A DNA stretch of 64,000 nucleotides from HKST-UBA178 sp965223815 (GCA_965223815.1 OZ245019.1:2542001-2606000), one strand, 5' to 3'. Counted from the first letter of the stretch, positions 16,787 to 25,635 are shown. Notes: generated by a model not told the origin, from the sequence alone. Numbers and translations are program-made.

Positions 16787-18124
16787 CTAAACTATAAGCT
16801 TCAACTTTCTGAGATGCTGGCGGATATTCTGCCGGGCAAGCGGCAATAGTTTGCGATTCAAGCCCGGATAGAGCACCTGTAGCATCTCCTCTACCTCTTT
16901 TCCGGCATGGTGTAGAAATAAGATGTTGTCCTCTCTTTCGAGCCTATGCTCGAGCACCTGCTCCAGCAGCCAGGTAGTTCCCGCCGGCAGACCGTGGGCG
17001 GGGATGATAAAACGGGGATCGAGGGCGATGACCCGCTGCAGGGTATCCAAATAAGCCTGCATATCACCCTCCGGCTCCGGAATGACTACACTGCCCATGG
17101 TCTGAATGAGGTCGCTGATCATGAACCAGGAGCGGCTTTCAGGCGCCAGGCCCACCATACCGTCATCGTGTCCGGGTAGTTCATAGCAACAAACGGGTTC
17201 ACCCAGCCAGCGGGTCACGAATGTCCCCTCCTCCACGCCTCTAACGGATATTCCCGCCAGGTAGTCCTGCCCTTTTGTCGATTTCAGGCGTAATTCGGTT
17301 TTCCTGGTGCATAACAGCGGCAGCTGCAACTCCCTTGCAAGACGGGGGGCAAATTGATGGTGATCCGGGTGATGGTGAGTAATGAGCAATAGCTCCGGGG
17401 ACCGCTCCCTCCGCAGGGTGTGCAACAGTTTGCGATAAACCTCCTCGCTTTCCGGTGAGGGATCGACCAACACAAGTGGGCTTCCTGCATCGCCAAACAG
17501 TAAAGCATTGGTATAGCGGGCTGGCGGTAATGTCATCGAGGGTACCGGAATAACCCCGATGCCCCTGATCAATTCGATGTAGGGCAGTTCAATGGAATCA
17601 TCGAAACCTACATTGAGCGGGTCGACTTTCACCGTCTCGATCGATTCGGCCAGCGCCCGTACGATGTTTCGGGTGGGGACCACCATCAGCTCCTGCCCCC
17701 GATCGAAGCGCTGCAGCATTTTGTGGGGAGACTGCCAGCCCGACCAGGCGATTTCGTTGTGATCAGCTTTAATGGGGGGAATGCGTTCCAGCACGATCTT
17801 GAAGTGGTGCACCTGAAACCGATAGCGGTCGACAATCGGGGGGGATGAGCTACCGATATAATCGATAGACAAGACTTCACCGCAACGTAATGCCCGCTGG
17901 AGATCGAAGTTTAGCTCTTCTTTCAGTTCACGGCACAGACCCTGAATCCTGGCGGCGGGAAACGGATCGGTCAGCGGGTGACGATAGACCTCCTCACCGT
18001 CCTTGGGGTCGATCTTGCCGCCGGGAAACGCCAGGAATCCCGGAAATACCGCAAGGTAGGGCTGACGCCTCACAAACAAAACGAGCTCTTCGCAGACGAT
18101 TACCGCGGTTACCGCGTCGCGCAT
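16787..18124 (-). CDS. Nudix hydrolase-metallo-beta-lactamase fusion
   Basis: 445 residues in two enzyme domains. The N-terminal third is a Nudix domain: FPGGKIDPKDG, then a long insertion, then CRELKEELNFD, the layout of NUDT19/NUDT7-type enzymes in which the Nudix box is split. The C-terminal part is a metallo-beta-lactamase domain with LLITHHHPDHH, a Gly-His (PGHDDGMVG) and PAHGLP metal positions, then a winged-helix tail like LACTB2. NUDT19 and NUDT7 cleave CoA or acyl-CoA; LACTB2-type proteins are ribonucleases or thioester hydrolases, so an acyl-CoA role is plausible but unproven. The start at 18124 has GGAGG 4 bp upstream and removes 21 unlikely residues. It lies next to the CoA-transferase. 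Confidence 0.87.
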   Translation of the reverse strand: MRDAVTAVIVCEELVLFVRRQPYLAVFPGFLAFPGGKIDPKDGEEVYRHPLTDPFPAARIQGLCRELKEELNFDLQRALRCGEVLSIDYIGSSSPPIVDRYRFQVHHFKIVLERIPPIKADHNEIAWSGWQSPHKMLQRFDRGQELMVVPTRNIVRALAESIETVKVDPLNVGFDDSIELPYIELIRGIGVIPVPSMTLPPARYTNALLFGDAGSPLVLVDPSPESEEVYRKLLHTLRRERSPELLLITHHHPDHHQFAPRLARELQLPLLCTRKTELRLKSTKGQDYLAGISVRGVEEGTFVTRWLGEPVCCYELPGHDDGMVGLAPESRSWFMISDLIQTMGSVVIPEPEGDMQAYLDTLQRVIALDPRFIIPAHGLPAGTTWLLEQVLEHRLEREDNILFLHHAGKEVEEMLQVLYPGLNRKLLPLARQNIRQHLRKLKLIV

Positions 18125-18296
18125 ATGGCCTCCAGCTCGCCTATCCCGCTTGTGAATGTGGCTGCAAATTCCAGCACTGGCTAGCAATGCCTGTTCGCAA
18201 AGAGGTGCAAAGTTTAGCGTCTCGCGGTTTCAATGTCACAATAGTCGAACGCGCGCCTGGAGGCGTCAACGTCTTCTATTTGGGGGGTCAGGGGGT

Positions 18297-18719
18297 ATGA
18301 CGGAGAGCAGAGCGACTGGCGGCTGTCTTTGCGGTCGAGTCAGTTATGAGATTACAGGGAATATCGGTATTTTTCAGTATTGTCACTGTTCCAGATGCCG
18401 GAAATTCACCGGCAGCGCATTCGCCTCGAATCTGCTGGTCTCGCCAGATCAGTTGAGGTGGATCACGGGTGAGTCACTCGTTGCAAGGTTCGAATTAGAA
18501 AAAGCCAAATATTTTGCAACCGCATTCTGCACCTGTTGCGGCTCCTCCCTGCCCTGGTTGGCACAAGGGGGCAAGGTGATTATCGTACCTGCGGGCACTC
18601 TCGACTCGGATCCGGGAATCAGACCCAGTCAGAACCTGTTCTGCGCTTCCAGGGCGGGCTGGTACGAGGCTCCAAGCGCGTTACCGGAGTATGACGAGCT
18701 CCCCAAAAAGAGTCATTGA
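18297..18719 (+). CDS. GFA-family zinc protein
   Basis: 140 residues matching the GFA (glutathione-dependent formaldehyde-activating enzyme/CENP-V) fold. Zinc ligands are visible in GGCLCGRVSYE, CHCSRCRKFTGSAF and FCTCCGSSLPW. Most bacterial members have no established substrate, and the link with formaldehyde is doubtful. The reading frame is open from 18156, but the ATG at 18297 gives the family N-terminus. It is divergent from the Nudix-MBL gene with about 170 bp between starts, which must hold both promoters. Confidence 0.88.
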   Translation: MTESRATGGCLCGRVSYEITGNIGIFQYCHCSRCRKFTGSAFASNLLVSPDQLRWITGESLVARFELEKAKYFATAFCTCCGSSLPWLAQGGKVIIVPAGTLDSDPGIRPSQNLFCASRAGWYEAPSALPEYDELPKKSH

Positions 18720-18771
18720 GGGGAAACACATTGGCTGCTCTTGGAATCTGTGAGGAGCGCCTTCCAGAGAG

Positions 18772-18804
18772 AAAAAGCCCCCGCCGATTTCTCGGCAGGG
18801 GCTT
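18772..18804 (-). terminator. Rho-independent terminator of the Cache gene
   Basis: On the minus strand a 13-bp stem (AAGCCCCTGCCGA / TCGGCGGGGGCTT, one G-T pair) with a GAAA tetraloop is followed by a T-run. It lies 20 bp downstream of the Cache-domain stop, in the correct orientation. Confidence 0.85.
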
Positions 18805-18824
18805 CAGATCAGCTATCCGCAGCC

Positions 18825-19274
18825 TTACTTGTAAGCACCTACGCCGCAGAAAAAGTCTTTATTATTCTTGATGATATAGCTGGTCTTTTCCTTTATCTCG
18901 TCAGAACCGGGGTAGGGCCATTTGTAATCGACCCAGCCTTCACCGTCATTGGAGGCAACCTTGATCATATCTTGAAACAGGTTATCCCCATACTTGTTGA
19001 AATCTTTCAGGTTTTTACCAACGAGATCGGGTTTGACCGCATGAGACAGCATCTTGCCTTCCAGGTCCATGCAGAAAACATAAAGGTCCTTCTCAATGAA
19101 CCCCCCATCCTTCGCGGAAAAAACCGAGAAAGCTTCCTCGCCCTGGGCGTTTACCATCTCGGCGGCTTTCTGGCTCATGGCCTTCGCCTCATCAGGCGTT
19201 CCCATCTCCGCTGCGGTTACCGACAAACTGGCTGTGAGCAACAGGGTTCCAACGATTGCATGATGTCTATTCAC
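18825..19274 (-). CDS. Secreted single-Cache-domain protein
   Basis: 149 residues from a GTG at 19274, which follows AGGAG about 10 bp upstream; a start further up at 19328 is possible but has no ribosome site. Residues 1-18 or so form a signal peptide (IVGTLLLTASLSVTA-AE). The rest is a sCache_2-like domain: EGEEAFSVFSAKDG near residue 42, LYVFCMDLEGKMLSHAVKPD, WVDYKWPYPGSDE and a final FFCGVGAYK. Cache domains sense small ligands at the N-terminus of chemoreceptors and kinases; here nothing follows the domain, so it is a free periplasmic protein. Two Cys residues (in VFCMD and FFCGV) could form a disulfide. It has its own terminator and is 127 bp from the kinase behind it on the same strand. 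Confidence 0.82.
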   Translation of the reverse strand: MNRHHAIVGTLLLTASLSVTAAEMGTPDEAKAMSQKAAEMVNAQGEEAFSVFSAKDGGFIEKDLYVFCMDLEGKMLSHAVKPDLVGKNLKDFNKYGDNLFQDMIKVASNDGEGWVDYKWPYPGSDEIKEKTSYIIKNNKDFFCGVGAYK

Positions 19275-19401
19275 GTTATGACGTCTCCTCTTTATTGTGG
19301 TTGGCATAGCTTTTTTATCTTGCTGCACAGCGAACCATAGCCGACAGCCGGTGCAGCATTCAATAGATTCCCAAGGTTTTTCCGGTGAACTGCCACGATC
19401 A

Positions 19402-20988
19402 TCACAGATTTTCCGTCCGTGAGTTATAGGACAATTCCACTCGCGTGCCCTCCCCCGGCTCGCTCTCGATCTTTATCTTGCCGCCAAGTCGTCTGGCTCT
19501 CTCCTCCATAATGGAAAGCCCGATATGCTCACCGGGATGCCCATTGGGTCTAGCGTTGATGAAGCCGATACCGTCATCCTCCACCAACAGCCTGTACCCC
19601 TCTTCACCGTTGCATGTGAGCAAGATGCGCACCGTTTGCGCCTGGGCGTGTTTGCGAATATTGGCTAGGCATTCCTGGACGATCCTGAGCATCTGCATCT
19701 CTTCGCTGGCGCCCAAACTGACCTGCCGGCAGTCGCTTTGATAAAAGATCGAGATACCCGTCTCCTGGCGGAATCTATGGGCCATTTTCTCCAGGGCCGG
19801 CTCCAGCCCCCTTTGATCCAAAGGCGCGCGAAAACTGTTGAGCAGCTCGCGCAATTCTGTATGCGCTTCATCTAGACCGTTACGTATGCGGCTGATCTCA
19901 CGTCGCGCCCTGCCTTCGAATTGCTCCTGCTCGAGGGTTTCTTCGAGCATACGCACCTGAAACCGCAGGCTGGCCAGAGTCTGGGCCAGGGAGTCGTGAA
20001 GCTCGTTGGCCAGCGCCGTGCGTTCCTCAATGATCGACAGCCGATGTGCCTCCTCGTCAGAGCGCTGTTTGGCGATTGCGATACCCAAATGGTTTCCAAT
20101 AGTTGCAAACAGGTCGATGAGGTCCTCCCGGTCCTCCAGCGCACGGTGAGGGACGTAGATGCGGAACATGCCTAGGATATCGCCGTGAAATCCAAGCGGC
20201 ACTCTCACTACCCGTAAGTCATCGGCGCCGAACATCAGCCGGTTGTTTTTTTGCAGGCACTGCCTGGGGGCGCGGGAGCAGATGATATCCCCTCGGGATA
20301 GCACTTGGCCGCAGGCGCAGAGGGGAATCGGCAACTGCTGCTTCTCGGACAACAACTCTCCGTCGGGTCCGATACTGCCAACCAGGCGCGCCTGACCGCT
20401 GGTCGAAGTCAACTGAACTGTGGCGGCGCGACCATGCAGCATCTCCTTGAGAACCCGCATCAAACGCAACAGCAGTTCGTCCATGTCATCGACTTGATTG
20501 ATATTGGCAGCGACGTCATAAAGTATTTTCAGCGAAGCGGTCTGTTGCCCCAGGTGCCGGGTCTGACGTGCCACCCGGTCATCCATATCCTCGTAGATAT
20601 CGATCAATTCCCCGCTGAGGCTGTCCAGATCACGGGTGACGGGACCCAACACGCCCACGGTCTCCAAAGGCAGATTGGACCAGGGTTCCCCTTCACAAAC
20701 ATCGGCCACAGCCTGCTCCAACTCCGCCAGGGGTTTCAGTAACTGACTGCGCAGCCGGCTTACCCCCACCAGGATCGCAACGAGCGCCAGAATTACGCTC
20801 AAGAGCAACAGCGGAGCCGTAATTTGGTTGACCAGCCCGAGGGTGTAGAGAACGGCCAGAATCAAAATACCTAACAGAGCGAGCAGCAGAGTGCTCAATG
20901 GACCGAGCAGATTGCCGACCACGAGGATACGCAGAACCGGGGATTCCGCGATGAAAGTCGCCAACAGCCCCTCGCGAGTCCTTCTCAT
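19402..20988 (-). CDS. NarX-like sensor histidine kinase
   Basis: 528 residues. Two adjacent hydrophobic stretches (about 20-48 and 55-76) anchor it; there is no periplasmic domain between them. A HAMP-like linker and coiled segment lead to a GAF domain (about 165-300). This holds a Cys cluster (PLCACGQV and ICSRAPRQC). A HisKA_3 domain follows with H-box RTALANELHDSLAQTL, then an ATPase domain with VEDDGIGF and ANIRKHAQA. This is the NarL/LuxR-class kinase type of NarX, NarQ, LiaS and UhpB. No response regulator is adjacent, so it is an orphan. The Cys-rich GAF resembles the NarX central module and could be redox- or metal-sensing. Start 20988 has no clear ribosome site. Confidence 0.87.
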   Translation of the reverse strand: MRRTREGLLATFIAESPVLRILVVGNLLGPLSTLLLALLGILILAVLYTLGLVNQITAPLLLLSVILALVAILVGVSRLRSQLLKPLAELEQAVADVCEGEPWSNLPLETVGVLGPVTRDLDSLSGELIDIYEDMDDRVARQTRHLGQQTASLKILYDVAANINQVDDMDELLLRLMRVLKEMLHGRAATVQLTSTSGQARLVGSIGPDGELLSEKQQLPIPLCACGQVLSRGDIICSRAPRQCLQKNNRLMFGADDLRVVRVPLGFHGDILGMFRIYVPHRALEDREDLIDLFATIGNHLGIAIAKQRSDEEAHRLSIIEERTALANELHDSLAQTLASLRFQVRMLEETLEQEQFEGRARREISRIRNGLDEAHTELRELLNSFRAPLDQRGLEPALEKMAHRFRQETGISIFYQSDCRQVSLGASEEMQMLRIVQECLANIRKHAQAQTVRILLTCNGEEGYRLLVEDDGIGFINARPNGHPGEHIGLSIMEERARRLGGKIKIESEPGEGTRVELSYNSRTENL

Positions 20989-21025
20989 GGCTGCTTAAAC
21001 TGCACGCCGTAGCTCATCTTTCCGC

Positions 21026-22174
21026 CTATGCCGACAGGGCCTTTATTTGATTCTGAATCGCGGTCAAACGCTGCCGCCGAAGCCGCCGGGCCAGTTCCCT
21101 GCCGCTGTATCCCTGTTGCGCCAGCCGTGCTCCCGAAACAGATCGAACCGCTTTGACAGCCGCCGTAAGGAGGCGTGGTAACTGCTGATGCTGCGTCGGC
21201 CAAAGTGCTTGGCAGGCAGTCAGGAAACTCTCGAAACGCTGGGTCTCTTGCAACGCCCGGGTACGCTCGATGAGCCGAAGCAACAAAGACGGATCCTCAC
21301 GGGACAGCGACCGGTAGAGATCTGCCTCCCGAATCAGCAGTTCCAGCATATCCAAAAACTCCCGCTCAGCACGCAATCCATGGACGAAATCCTCTCCCCC
21401 CTCTGCCAGTGTCGCGGCGCCGTACATTACCACCGCGAACCGAGTGGGCGCATCGGCAGTCGGCGACAATCGTTTGAGCGAACTCATGGGTTGACTAATT
21501 ACTGCGCTGCCGTGTCCTCCGGGTGGCGCCATCATCTGGCTGAGCTGGGGGAGCAGTATCCCCAGTGCGCCACAATTTTGCAGTACTTCGAAGAACCGCC
21601 AAGGCTGCTCTTCACCAAGCGCCTGCTTCATCTCTGACCAGACACGCTCCGTGGGAAGAGTCTCGAGTTCCACAGGCGTAGCCATGCGCTTCATCAATTT
21701 AAAAGTCCCGTGACTGAGGCGGAACCCCCAGCGGCCGAGACGGGCGGCGAAACGGGCAACGCGCAACAGCCGCACGGGATCTTCGACAAACGCGGGGGTG
21801 ATGTGACGCAAAACACCATCATCCAAATCTCGCCGACCGTCGAAAAGGTCTATCAACTCGCCTCGATCACTATCCAGCGCAAGAGCGTTGATAGTGAGAT
21901 CGCGCCGCTCCAGATCCTGTTCCAGGGTAACCTCGGGACCGCTCTCTACAGCAAATCCCCGATATCCCGGAGCCGTTTTGGTTTCTCGTCTGGCGAGCGC
22001 GTACTCATCACCCGTTTCTGGGTGTATGAATACAGGAAAGCCCGACGGCACTCTGCGAAACCCAAGTTCCAACATTTCCTCCTCTGTGGCACCGACGACC
22101 ACCCAGTCTCGGTCGACTACTGGCAGGTTCAGTAGCTGGTCTCGAACCGCACCACCCACCAGATAAGTCTTCAC
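21026..22174 (-). CDS. cca: CCA-adding tRNA nucleotidyltransferase
   Basis: 382 residues from a GTG at 22174. The head domain is intact: VKTYLVGGAVRD, the metal-binding DRDWVVVGAT (Asp about 21 and 23) and RRDLTINALALD. It adds or repairs the 3' CCA of tRNA using CTP and ATP. In E. coli Cca (412 residues) an HD phosphohydrolase domain follows; the corresponding region here (RFAVVMYGAATLAEGG) lacks the His-Asp metal site, so that activity is probably absent. The GTG overlaps the stop of the upstream ABC gene (GTGA), so the two are translationally coupled. GGGGAG lies about 7 bp upstream. Confidence 0.9.
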   Translation of the reverse strand: MKTYLVGGAVRDQLLNLPVVDRDWVVVGATEEEMLELGFRRVPSGFPVFIHPETGDEYALARRETKTAPGYRGFAVESGPEVTLEQDLERRDLTINALALDSDRGELIDLFDGRRDLDDGVLRHITPAFVEDPVRLLRVARFAARLGRWGFRLSHGTFKLMKRMATPVELETLPTERVWSEMKQALGEEQPWRFFEVLQNCGALGILLPQLSQMMAPPGGHGSAVISQPMSSLKRLSPTADAPTRFAVVMYGAATLAEGGEDFVHGLRAEREFLDMLELLIREADLYRSLSREDPSLLLRLIERTRALQETQRFESFLTACQALWPTQHQQLPRLLTAAVKAVRSVSGARLAQQGYSGRELARRLRRQRLTAIQNQIKALSA

Positions 22175-23973
22175 AGGTCGCTCCCCGAAGCCTGTTCCTG
22201 CTGTTGCAGCAGCCACATGGATCGATAGATACCGTCCCGCTCCAGCAACTGCTGATGGCTGCCCTGTTCTACGATATTTCCCTCATCCATAACCAGTATC
22301 CGGTCGGCATCGACTACCGTCGACAGCCGATGGGCAATCACCAGAGTCGTGTGACTCTCCGCAACAGCTTTGAGCGTCTCCTGTATTGCCTGCTCAGTCT
22401 TGCTGTCCAGAGAAGAGGTGGCTTCGTCGAAAACGAGTATGCGAGGTCGTTTGAGAATGGCCCGTGCAATGGCGATTCGCTGCTTCTCTCCGCCGGAGAG
22501 TTTCAGCCCGCGTTCACCGACCACGGTGTCGTACCCCTGGGGCAATGCCTCGATGAACTCCCGAATGCAGGCAATACCGGCCGCCGCCTCTATCTCCTGC
22601 CGGTTGGCTTCGGGTCGCCCATAGACCAGATTGTAATAGATGCTGTTGTTGAACAATACGGTATCCTGAGGAACGATTCCGATAACTTCCCGCAGGCTCT
22701 CCTGGGTGACCTGCCGCACATCCTGACCGTCGATCAAGATGCTGCCGCCAGTAACATCATAAAAGCGAAACAGCAGCCTGGAGAGGGTGGATTTCCCCGC
22801 GCCGCTGTGACCGACCACCGCCACCTTCTCTCCTGGTTTGACAGTAAAATCGATGTTGTGGAGCACCTGCCGTTCGGGTTGATAACCGAAATCAACGGCC
22901 TGAAACCGAATCTCTCCCTCGCCGATCTCAAGAGGGGCCGCCCGCGGCTCGTCGCTCACTTCAGGCGCACGCTCCAGGAGCTTGAAGATAAGGTCCATAT
23001 CGGCCAGCGAATACTTGATCTGCCGATAGACGATACCCAGGAAATTGAGGGGTATGAAGAGCTGCAACATAAAGGCGTTCACCAGTACCAGGTCGCCTAT
23101 GGACATCTCTCCCTTCACTACTCCGTTGGAGGCGAAGAACATGATAACGGTGACGCCCAGCGCGATAATGGTTCCTTGACCGAAGTTGAGCAGTGACATG
23201 GAAGTCTGACTTTTTACCGCTGTCCCCTCCCACTGGCTTAGGGTGGTGTCGAACCGTTCCAGCTCCAATCTTTCATTGCCGAAATATTTGACTGTTTCGT
23301 AGTTGATCAGACTGTCGAATGCCTGGGCATTTGCTTCAGATTCCAACCTGTTCATCGAATGCCGATATTCCATTCGCCACTCCGTTACCGAAAAGGTGAA
23401 GGCGATATAAACCGCCACCGTGGAGAAGGTAATTACAGCAAAATAGGGATCGTAGTTGTGCAGGAGAATGACAGCCACCAGGGAAAATTCGACCAGCATT
23501 GGCAGAATGCTGAAGACCATATAGTTCAAAATCGAACTGACGCTGCGGGTGCCCCGTTCCAGATCCCGGCTAATGGCGCCGGTCTGGCGTTCCAGGTGAA
23601 AGCGCAACGACAGATTATGCAAATGAGAAAGCACCCTCGTAGAAAGGCGTCTCATGGCGTGATAGCGCACTCTGGCAAAGACGATGTCCCGCAGTTCGTT
23701 GAACATGGAACTGCTCAAACGCAACACGCCATAGGCAAACAGCAGGGCTATAGGCAGCACCAGCAAACCCCGCCCCCCATTATCCAGTGTGTCCACGATC
23801 TCTTTGAGGACCAGCGGTACCCCCACGTTGGCCACCTTGGCTGCCACCAGGCAGAGCAGAGCAAACAAAGCTCTGCCCCGATACTCCCAGAGGAATGGGA
23901 GCATGCCGCGGAGATTGTGCCAGTCCCGGCGATCCCGGTGAGGCCTAGAGTGGGCCTGAAGGCGGTGGGGCAT
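22171..23973 (-). CDS. Atm1/HMT1-type ABC exporter (fused)
   Basis: 600 residues: six membrane segments (about 25-300), then an ATPase domain with Walker A GHSGAGKST, Q-loop, signature LSGGEKQRIAIARAIL and Walker B ILVFDEATSSLD. The membrane part keeps GAISRDLERGTRSVSSILNY, typical of the ABCB7/Atm1/HMT1 group. These work as homodimers in the inner membrane and export glutathione-linked compounds or metal conjugates; mitochondrial members support Fe-S protein maturation. The start at 23973 has no good ribosome site; a later ATG (MLPFLWEY) is possible. It is divergent from an S24-domain gene with 100 bp between starts. Confidence 0.9.
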   Translation of the reverse strand: MPHRLQAHSRPHRDRRDWHNLRGMLPFLWEYRGRALFALLCLVAAKVANVGVPLVLKEIVDTLDNGGRGLLVLPIALLFAYGVLRLSSSMFNELRDIVFARVRYHAMRRLSTRVLSHLHNLSLRFHLERQTGAISRDLERGTRSVSSILNYMVFSILPMLVEFSLVAVILLHNYDPYFAVITFSTVAVYIAFTFSVTEWRMEYRHSMNRLESEANAQAFDSLINYETVKYFGNERLELERFDTTLSQWEGTAVKSQTSMSLLNFGQGTIIALGVTVIMFFASNGVVKGEMSIGDLVLVNAFMLQLFIPLNFLGIVYRQIKYSLADMDLIFKLLERAPEVSDEPRAAPLEIGEGEIRFQAVDFGYQPERQVLHNIDFTVKPGEKVAVVGHSGAGKSTLSRLLFRFYDVTGGSILIDGQDVRQVTQESLREVIGIVPQDTVLFNNSIYYNLVYGRPEANRQEIEAAAGIACIREFIEALPQGYDTVVGERGLKLSGGEKQRIAIARAILKRPRILVFDEATSSLDSKTEQAIQETLKAVAESHTTLVIAHRLSTVVDADRILVMDEGNIVEQGSHQQLLERDGIYRSMWLLQQQEQASGSDL

Positions 23974-24073
23974 GCTAGAATCGCTACCTGTTTTGATCAG
24001 CTTTGGATTTTATAGGAAACCGGAAGATAAAAAACGCCGGCTTTACCAAGGGTCCGTAATTCACGGGATCTCC

Positions 24074-24418
24074 ATGACTCAAGATTGCAGTTACAACGAA
24101 CTTTATCCCCTACAAGTGCTGGACGACAGCATGGCGCCGGAATTTCCGAGGGCTTGCGTTATCGTCATCGAGCCATCACAGGTCTGCGCTGATGGCGCCT
24201 ATATTGTTGCCAGTGTGGCTGGAGAGCGCTGGTTTCGACAATTTCGAAAAGATGCTGATGGCAATGCCCGGCTGGTGGCCGTCAACCGGGATTTTCCGGA
24301 GATTCCCCTGGTCGAGGGAAATTACACCATAGAGGGCGTTATAGTGCAGCGAAACATCCGCCGCAAGATAAAACACTACGATCCCTATCGTTCCGACCAG
24401 GGTATCCCGCTGCAATAG
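24074..24418 (+). CDS. Stand-alone S24/LexA-fold peptidase domain
   Basis: 114 residues. The sequence DDSMAPEFPRACVIVIEPSQ (about 17-36) matches the nucleophile region of S24 peptidases (LexA, UmuD, phage CI C-terminal domains), with Ser in the expected D-S-M context. DGAYIVASVAGERWFRQFRK follows, the segment that holds the catalytic Lys in LexA (as KRL); here the position looks like Trp/Phe/Arg, so catalysis is doubtful. There is no helix-turn-helix or other domain. ATG at 24074 is chosen; the frame is open to 23972 but the earlier residues look like non-coding sequence. Its stop TAG is directly followed by the ATG of a membrane-fusion protein, indicating coupling. Confidence 0.75.
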   Translation: MTQDCSYNELYPLQVLDDSMAPEFPRACVIVIEPSQVCADGAYIVASVAGERWFRQFRKDADGNARLVAVNRDFPEIPLVEGNYTIEGVIVQRNIRRKIKHYDPYRSDQGIPLQ

Positions 24419-25492
24419 ATGACCAATAGATTCCGATTTATAGGTCTCACCGCCTGTTGCCTGACCACATTGCTCTTGCTGGGCTGCAATGACAATCCCG
24501 GGAAAGCGGCGAATAAGAGGGAACGAAGGCCGTCCCCCGATCACCTGGTAGAGATCGAAGCGGTGGAGCGGGCCGCTATCAGTACAGCGCACGAACGCTC
24601 CGGCACCCTGCGAGCTCGGCGGCAAGTACGGATTCACAATCAGGAGGAAGGCAGGGTGACGCAGATTCCCTTTTTTGAGGGCGACCGGGTCACAAAGGGG
24701 GACATCTTGGTGCAATTAGACGATGAATTGTTAGGTGCCCAGTTGGAAAAGGCGGTCGCTACTTCTCGTCTGGCCCGTATCAACCTCAACCGCCTGCGAG
24801 ATCTACTGAAGAAGCGCGCCGCTTCCGAGGACGAACGGGTGCGGGCAAAGACAGCACTGGATGTGGCGCTGGCGGAGCAGAAATTACTGGAAGCGCGTAT
24901 TGCACTCACCACCATAGAATCCCCGATGGACGGTGTGATCAGCGAGCGTCATGCGGAACCCGGAGATGTGGCCGCCAAACACAGCCATCTGCTGACACTG
25001 GTCGACCCCAGCTCGTTGATGACGGAGATCTATGTTTCTGAACTGCTGCTTCCCCACATCCGAGTTGGAGACCCTGTGAGGGTCCGTATTGATGCACTTG
25101 GCGGAGAGGTTTTCTCAGGTCGCATTCAACGAATTCATCCCGCATTGGACCCCATCACCCGCCAGGGTGTGGTTGAGATATCGCTTGATCCTGTACCCGA
25201 GGGCGCCAGAACGGGCCAATTCGCACGCGTCGAACTTAAAAGTGCACTCAGCGAGCGCATGCTGGTTCCTTTTGCATCCATAAAACGGGATCGCGCCGGT
25301 GAGTTCGTATTCCGGCTCAATGGAGAGGGGCGAGTAGTCAGAAATACGGTTAAGACCGGGATTCGAATTGGCGACAAAATCGAGATTACCGAAGGACTGG
25401 CGCCGGGTCAGCAGATTGTCAGCCGCGGATTCCTGGGACTCTCGGAAGGAAAGCGGGTAAAGCCGGTAAACGGGAACCAGTCCACTCCCTGA
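24419..25492 (+). CDS. RND-type periplasmic membrane-fusion lipoprotein
   Basis: 357 residues. A signal sequence ends in lipobox LLLLGC (Cys 23), so the protein is anchored as a lipoprotein. HlyD/AcrA features follow: RQVRIHNQEEGRVTQIPFFEGDRVTKGD (first half of the lipoyl-like domain), a short coiled hairpin (about 95-150), TIESPMDGVISERHAEPGDV (second half), beta-barrel segment and a C-terminal membrane-proximal domain with IKTGIRIGDKIEI-like sequence. Such proteins connect an RND or ABC pump to an outer-membrane channel. No pump gene is next to it; the only RND pump in the window is about 7 kb downstream at 32590. It starts on the base after the stop of the S24 gene. Confidence 0.87.
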   Translation: MTNRFRFIGLTACCLTTLLLLGCNDNPGKAANKRERRPSPDHLVEIEAVERAAISTAHERSGTLRARRQVRIHNQEEGRVTQIPFFEGDRVTKGDILVQLDDELLGAQLEKAVATSRLARINLNRLRDLLKKRAASEDERVRAKTALDVALAEQKLLEARIALTTIESPMDGVISERHAEPGDVAAKHSHLLTLVDPSSLMTEIYVSELLLPHIRVGDPVRVRIDALGGEVFSGRIQRIHPALDPITRQGVVEISLDPVPEGARTGQFARVELKSALSERMLVPFASIKRDRAGEFVFRLNGEGRVVRNTVKTGIRIGDKIEITEGLAPGQQIVSRGFLGLSEGKRVKPVNGNQSTP

Positions 25493-25635
25493 AGCCTACC
25501 GGCGTCAGACTATTGCTGCAAAGCCTGTTACTATCCTAGGTTGGGTGTAATCCTGGGGTAATAGAGGGTAAGTATGTTGTGCGGGACCTTCGCAAAAATT
25601 GAGTCTAAACAAGTTCGGATAAGGAGCGAAAAAAT

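Noticed and set aside
22204..23196. A 330-codon plus-strand frame inside the Atm1-type exporter
   Set aside because: Antisense to ATPase motifs that are clearly real; its residues have no family character.
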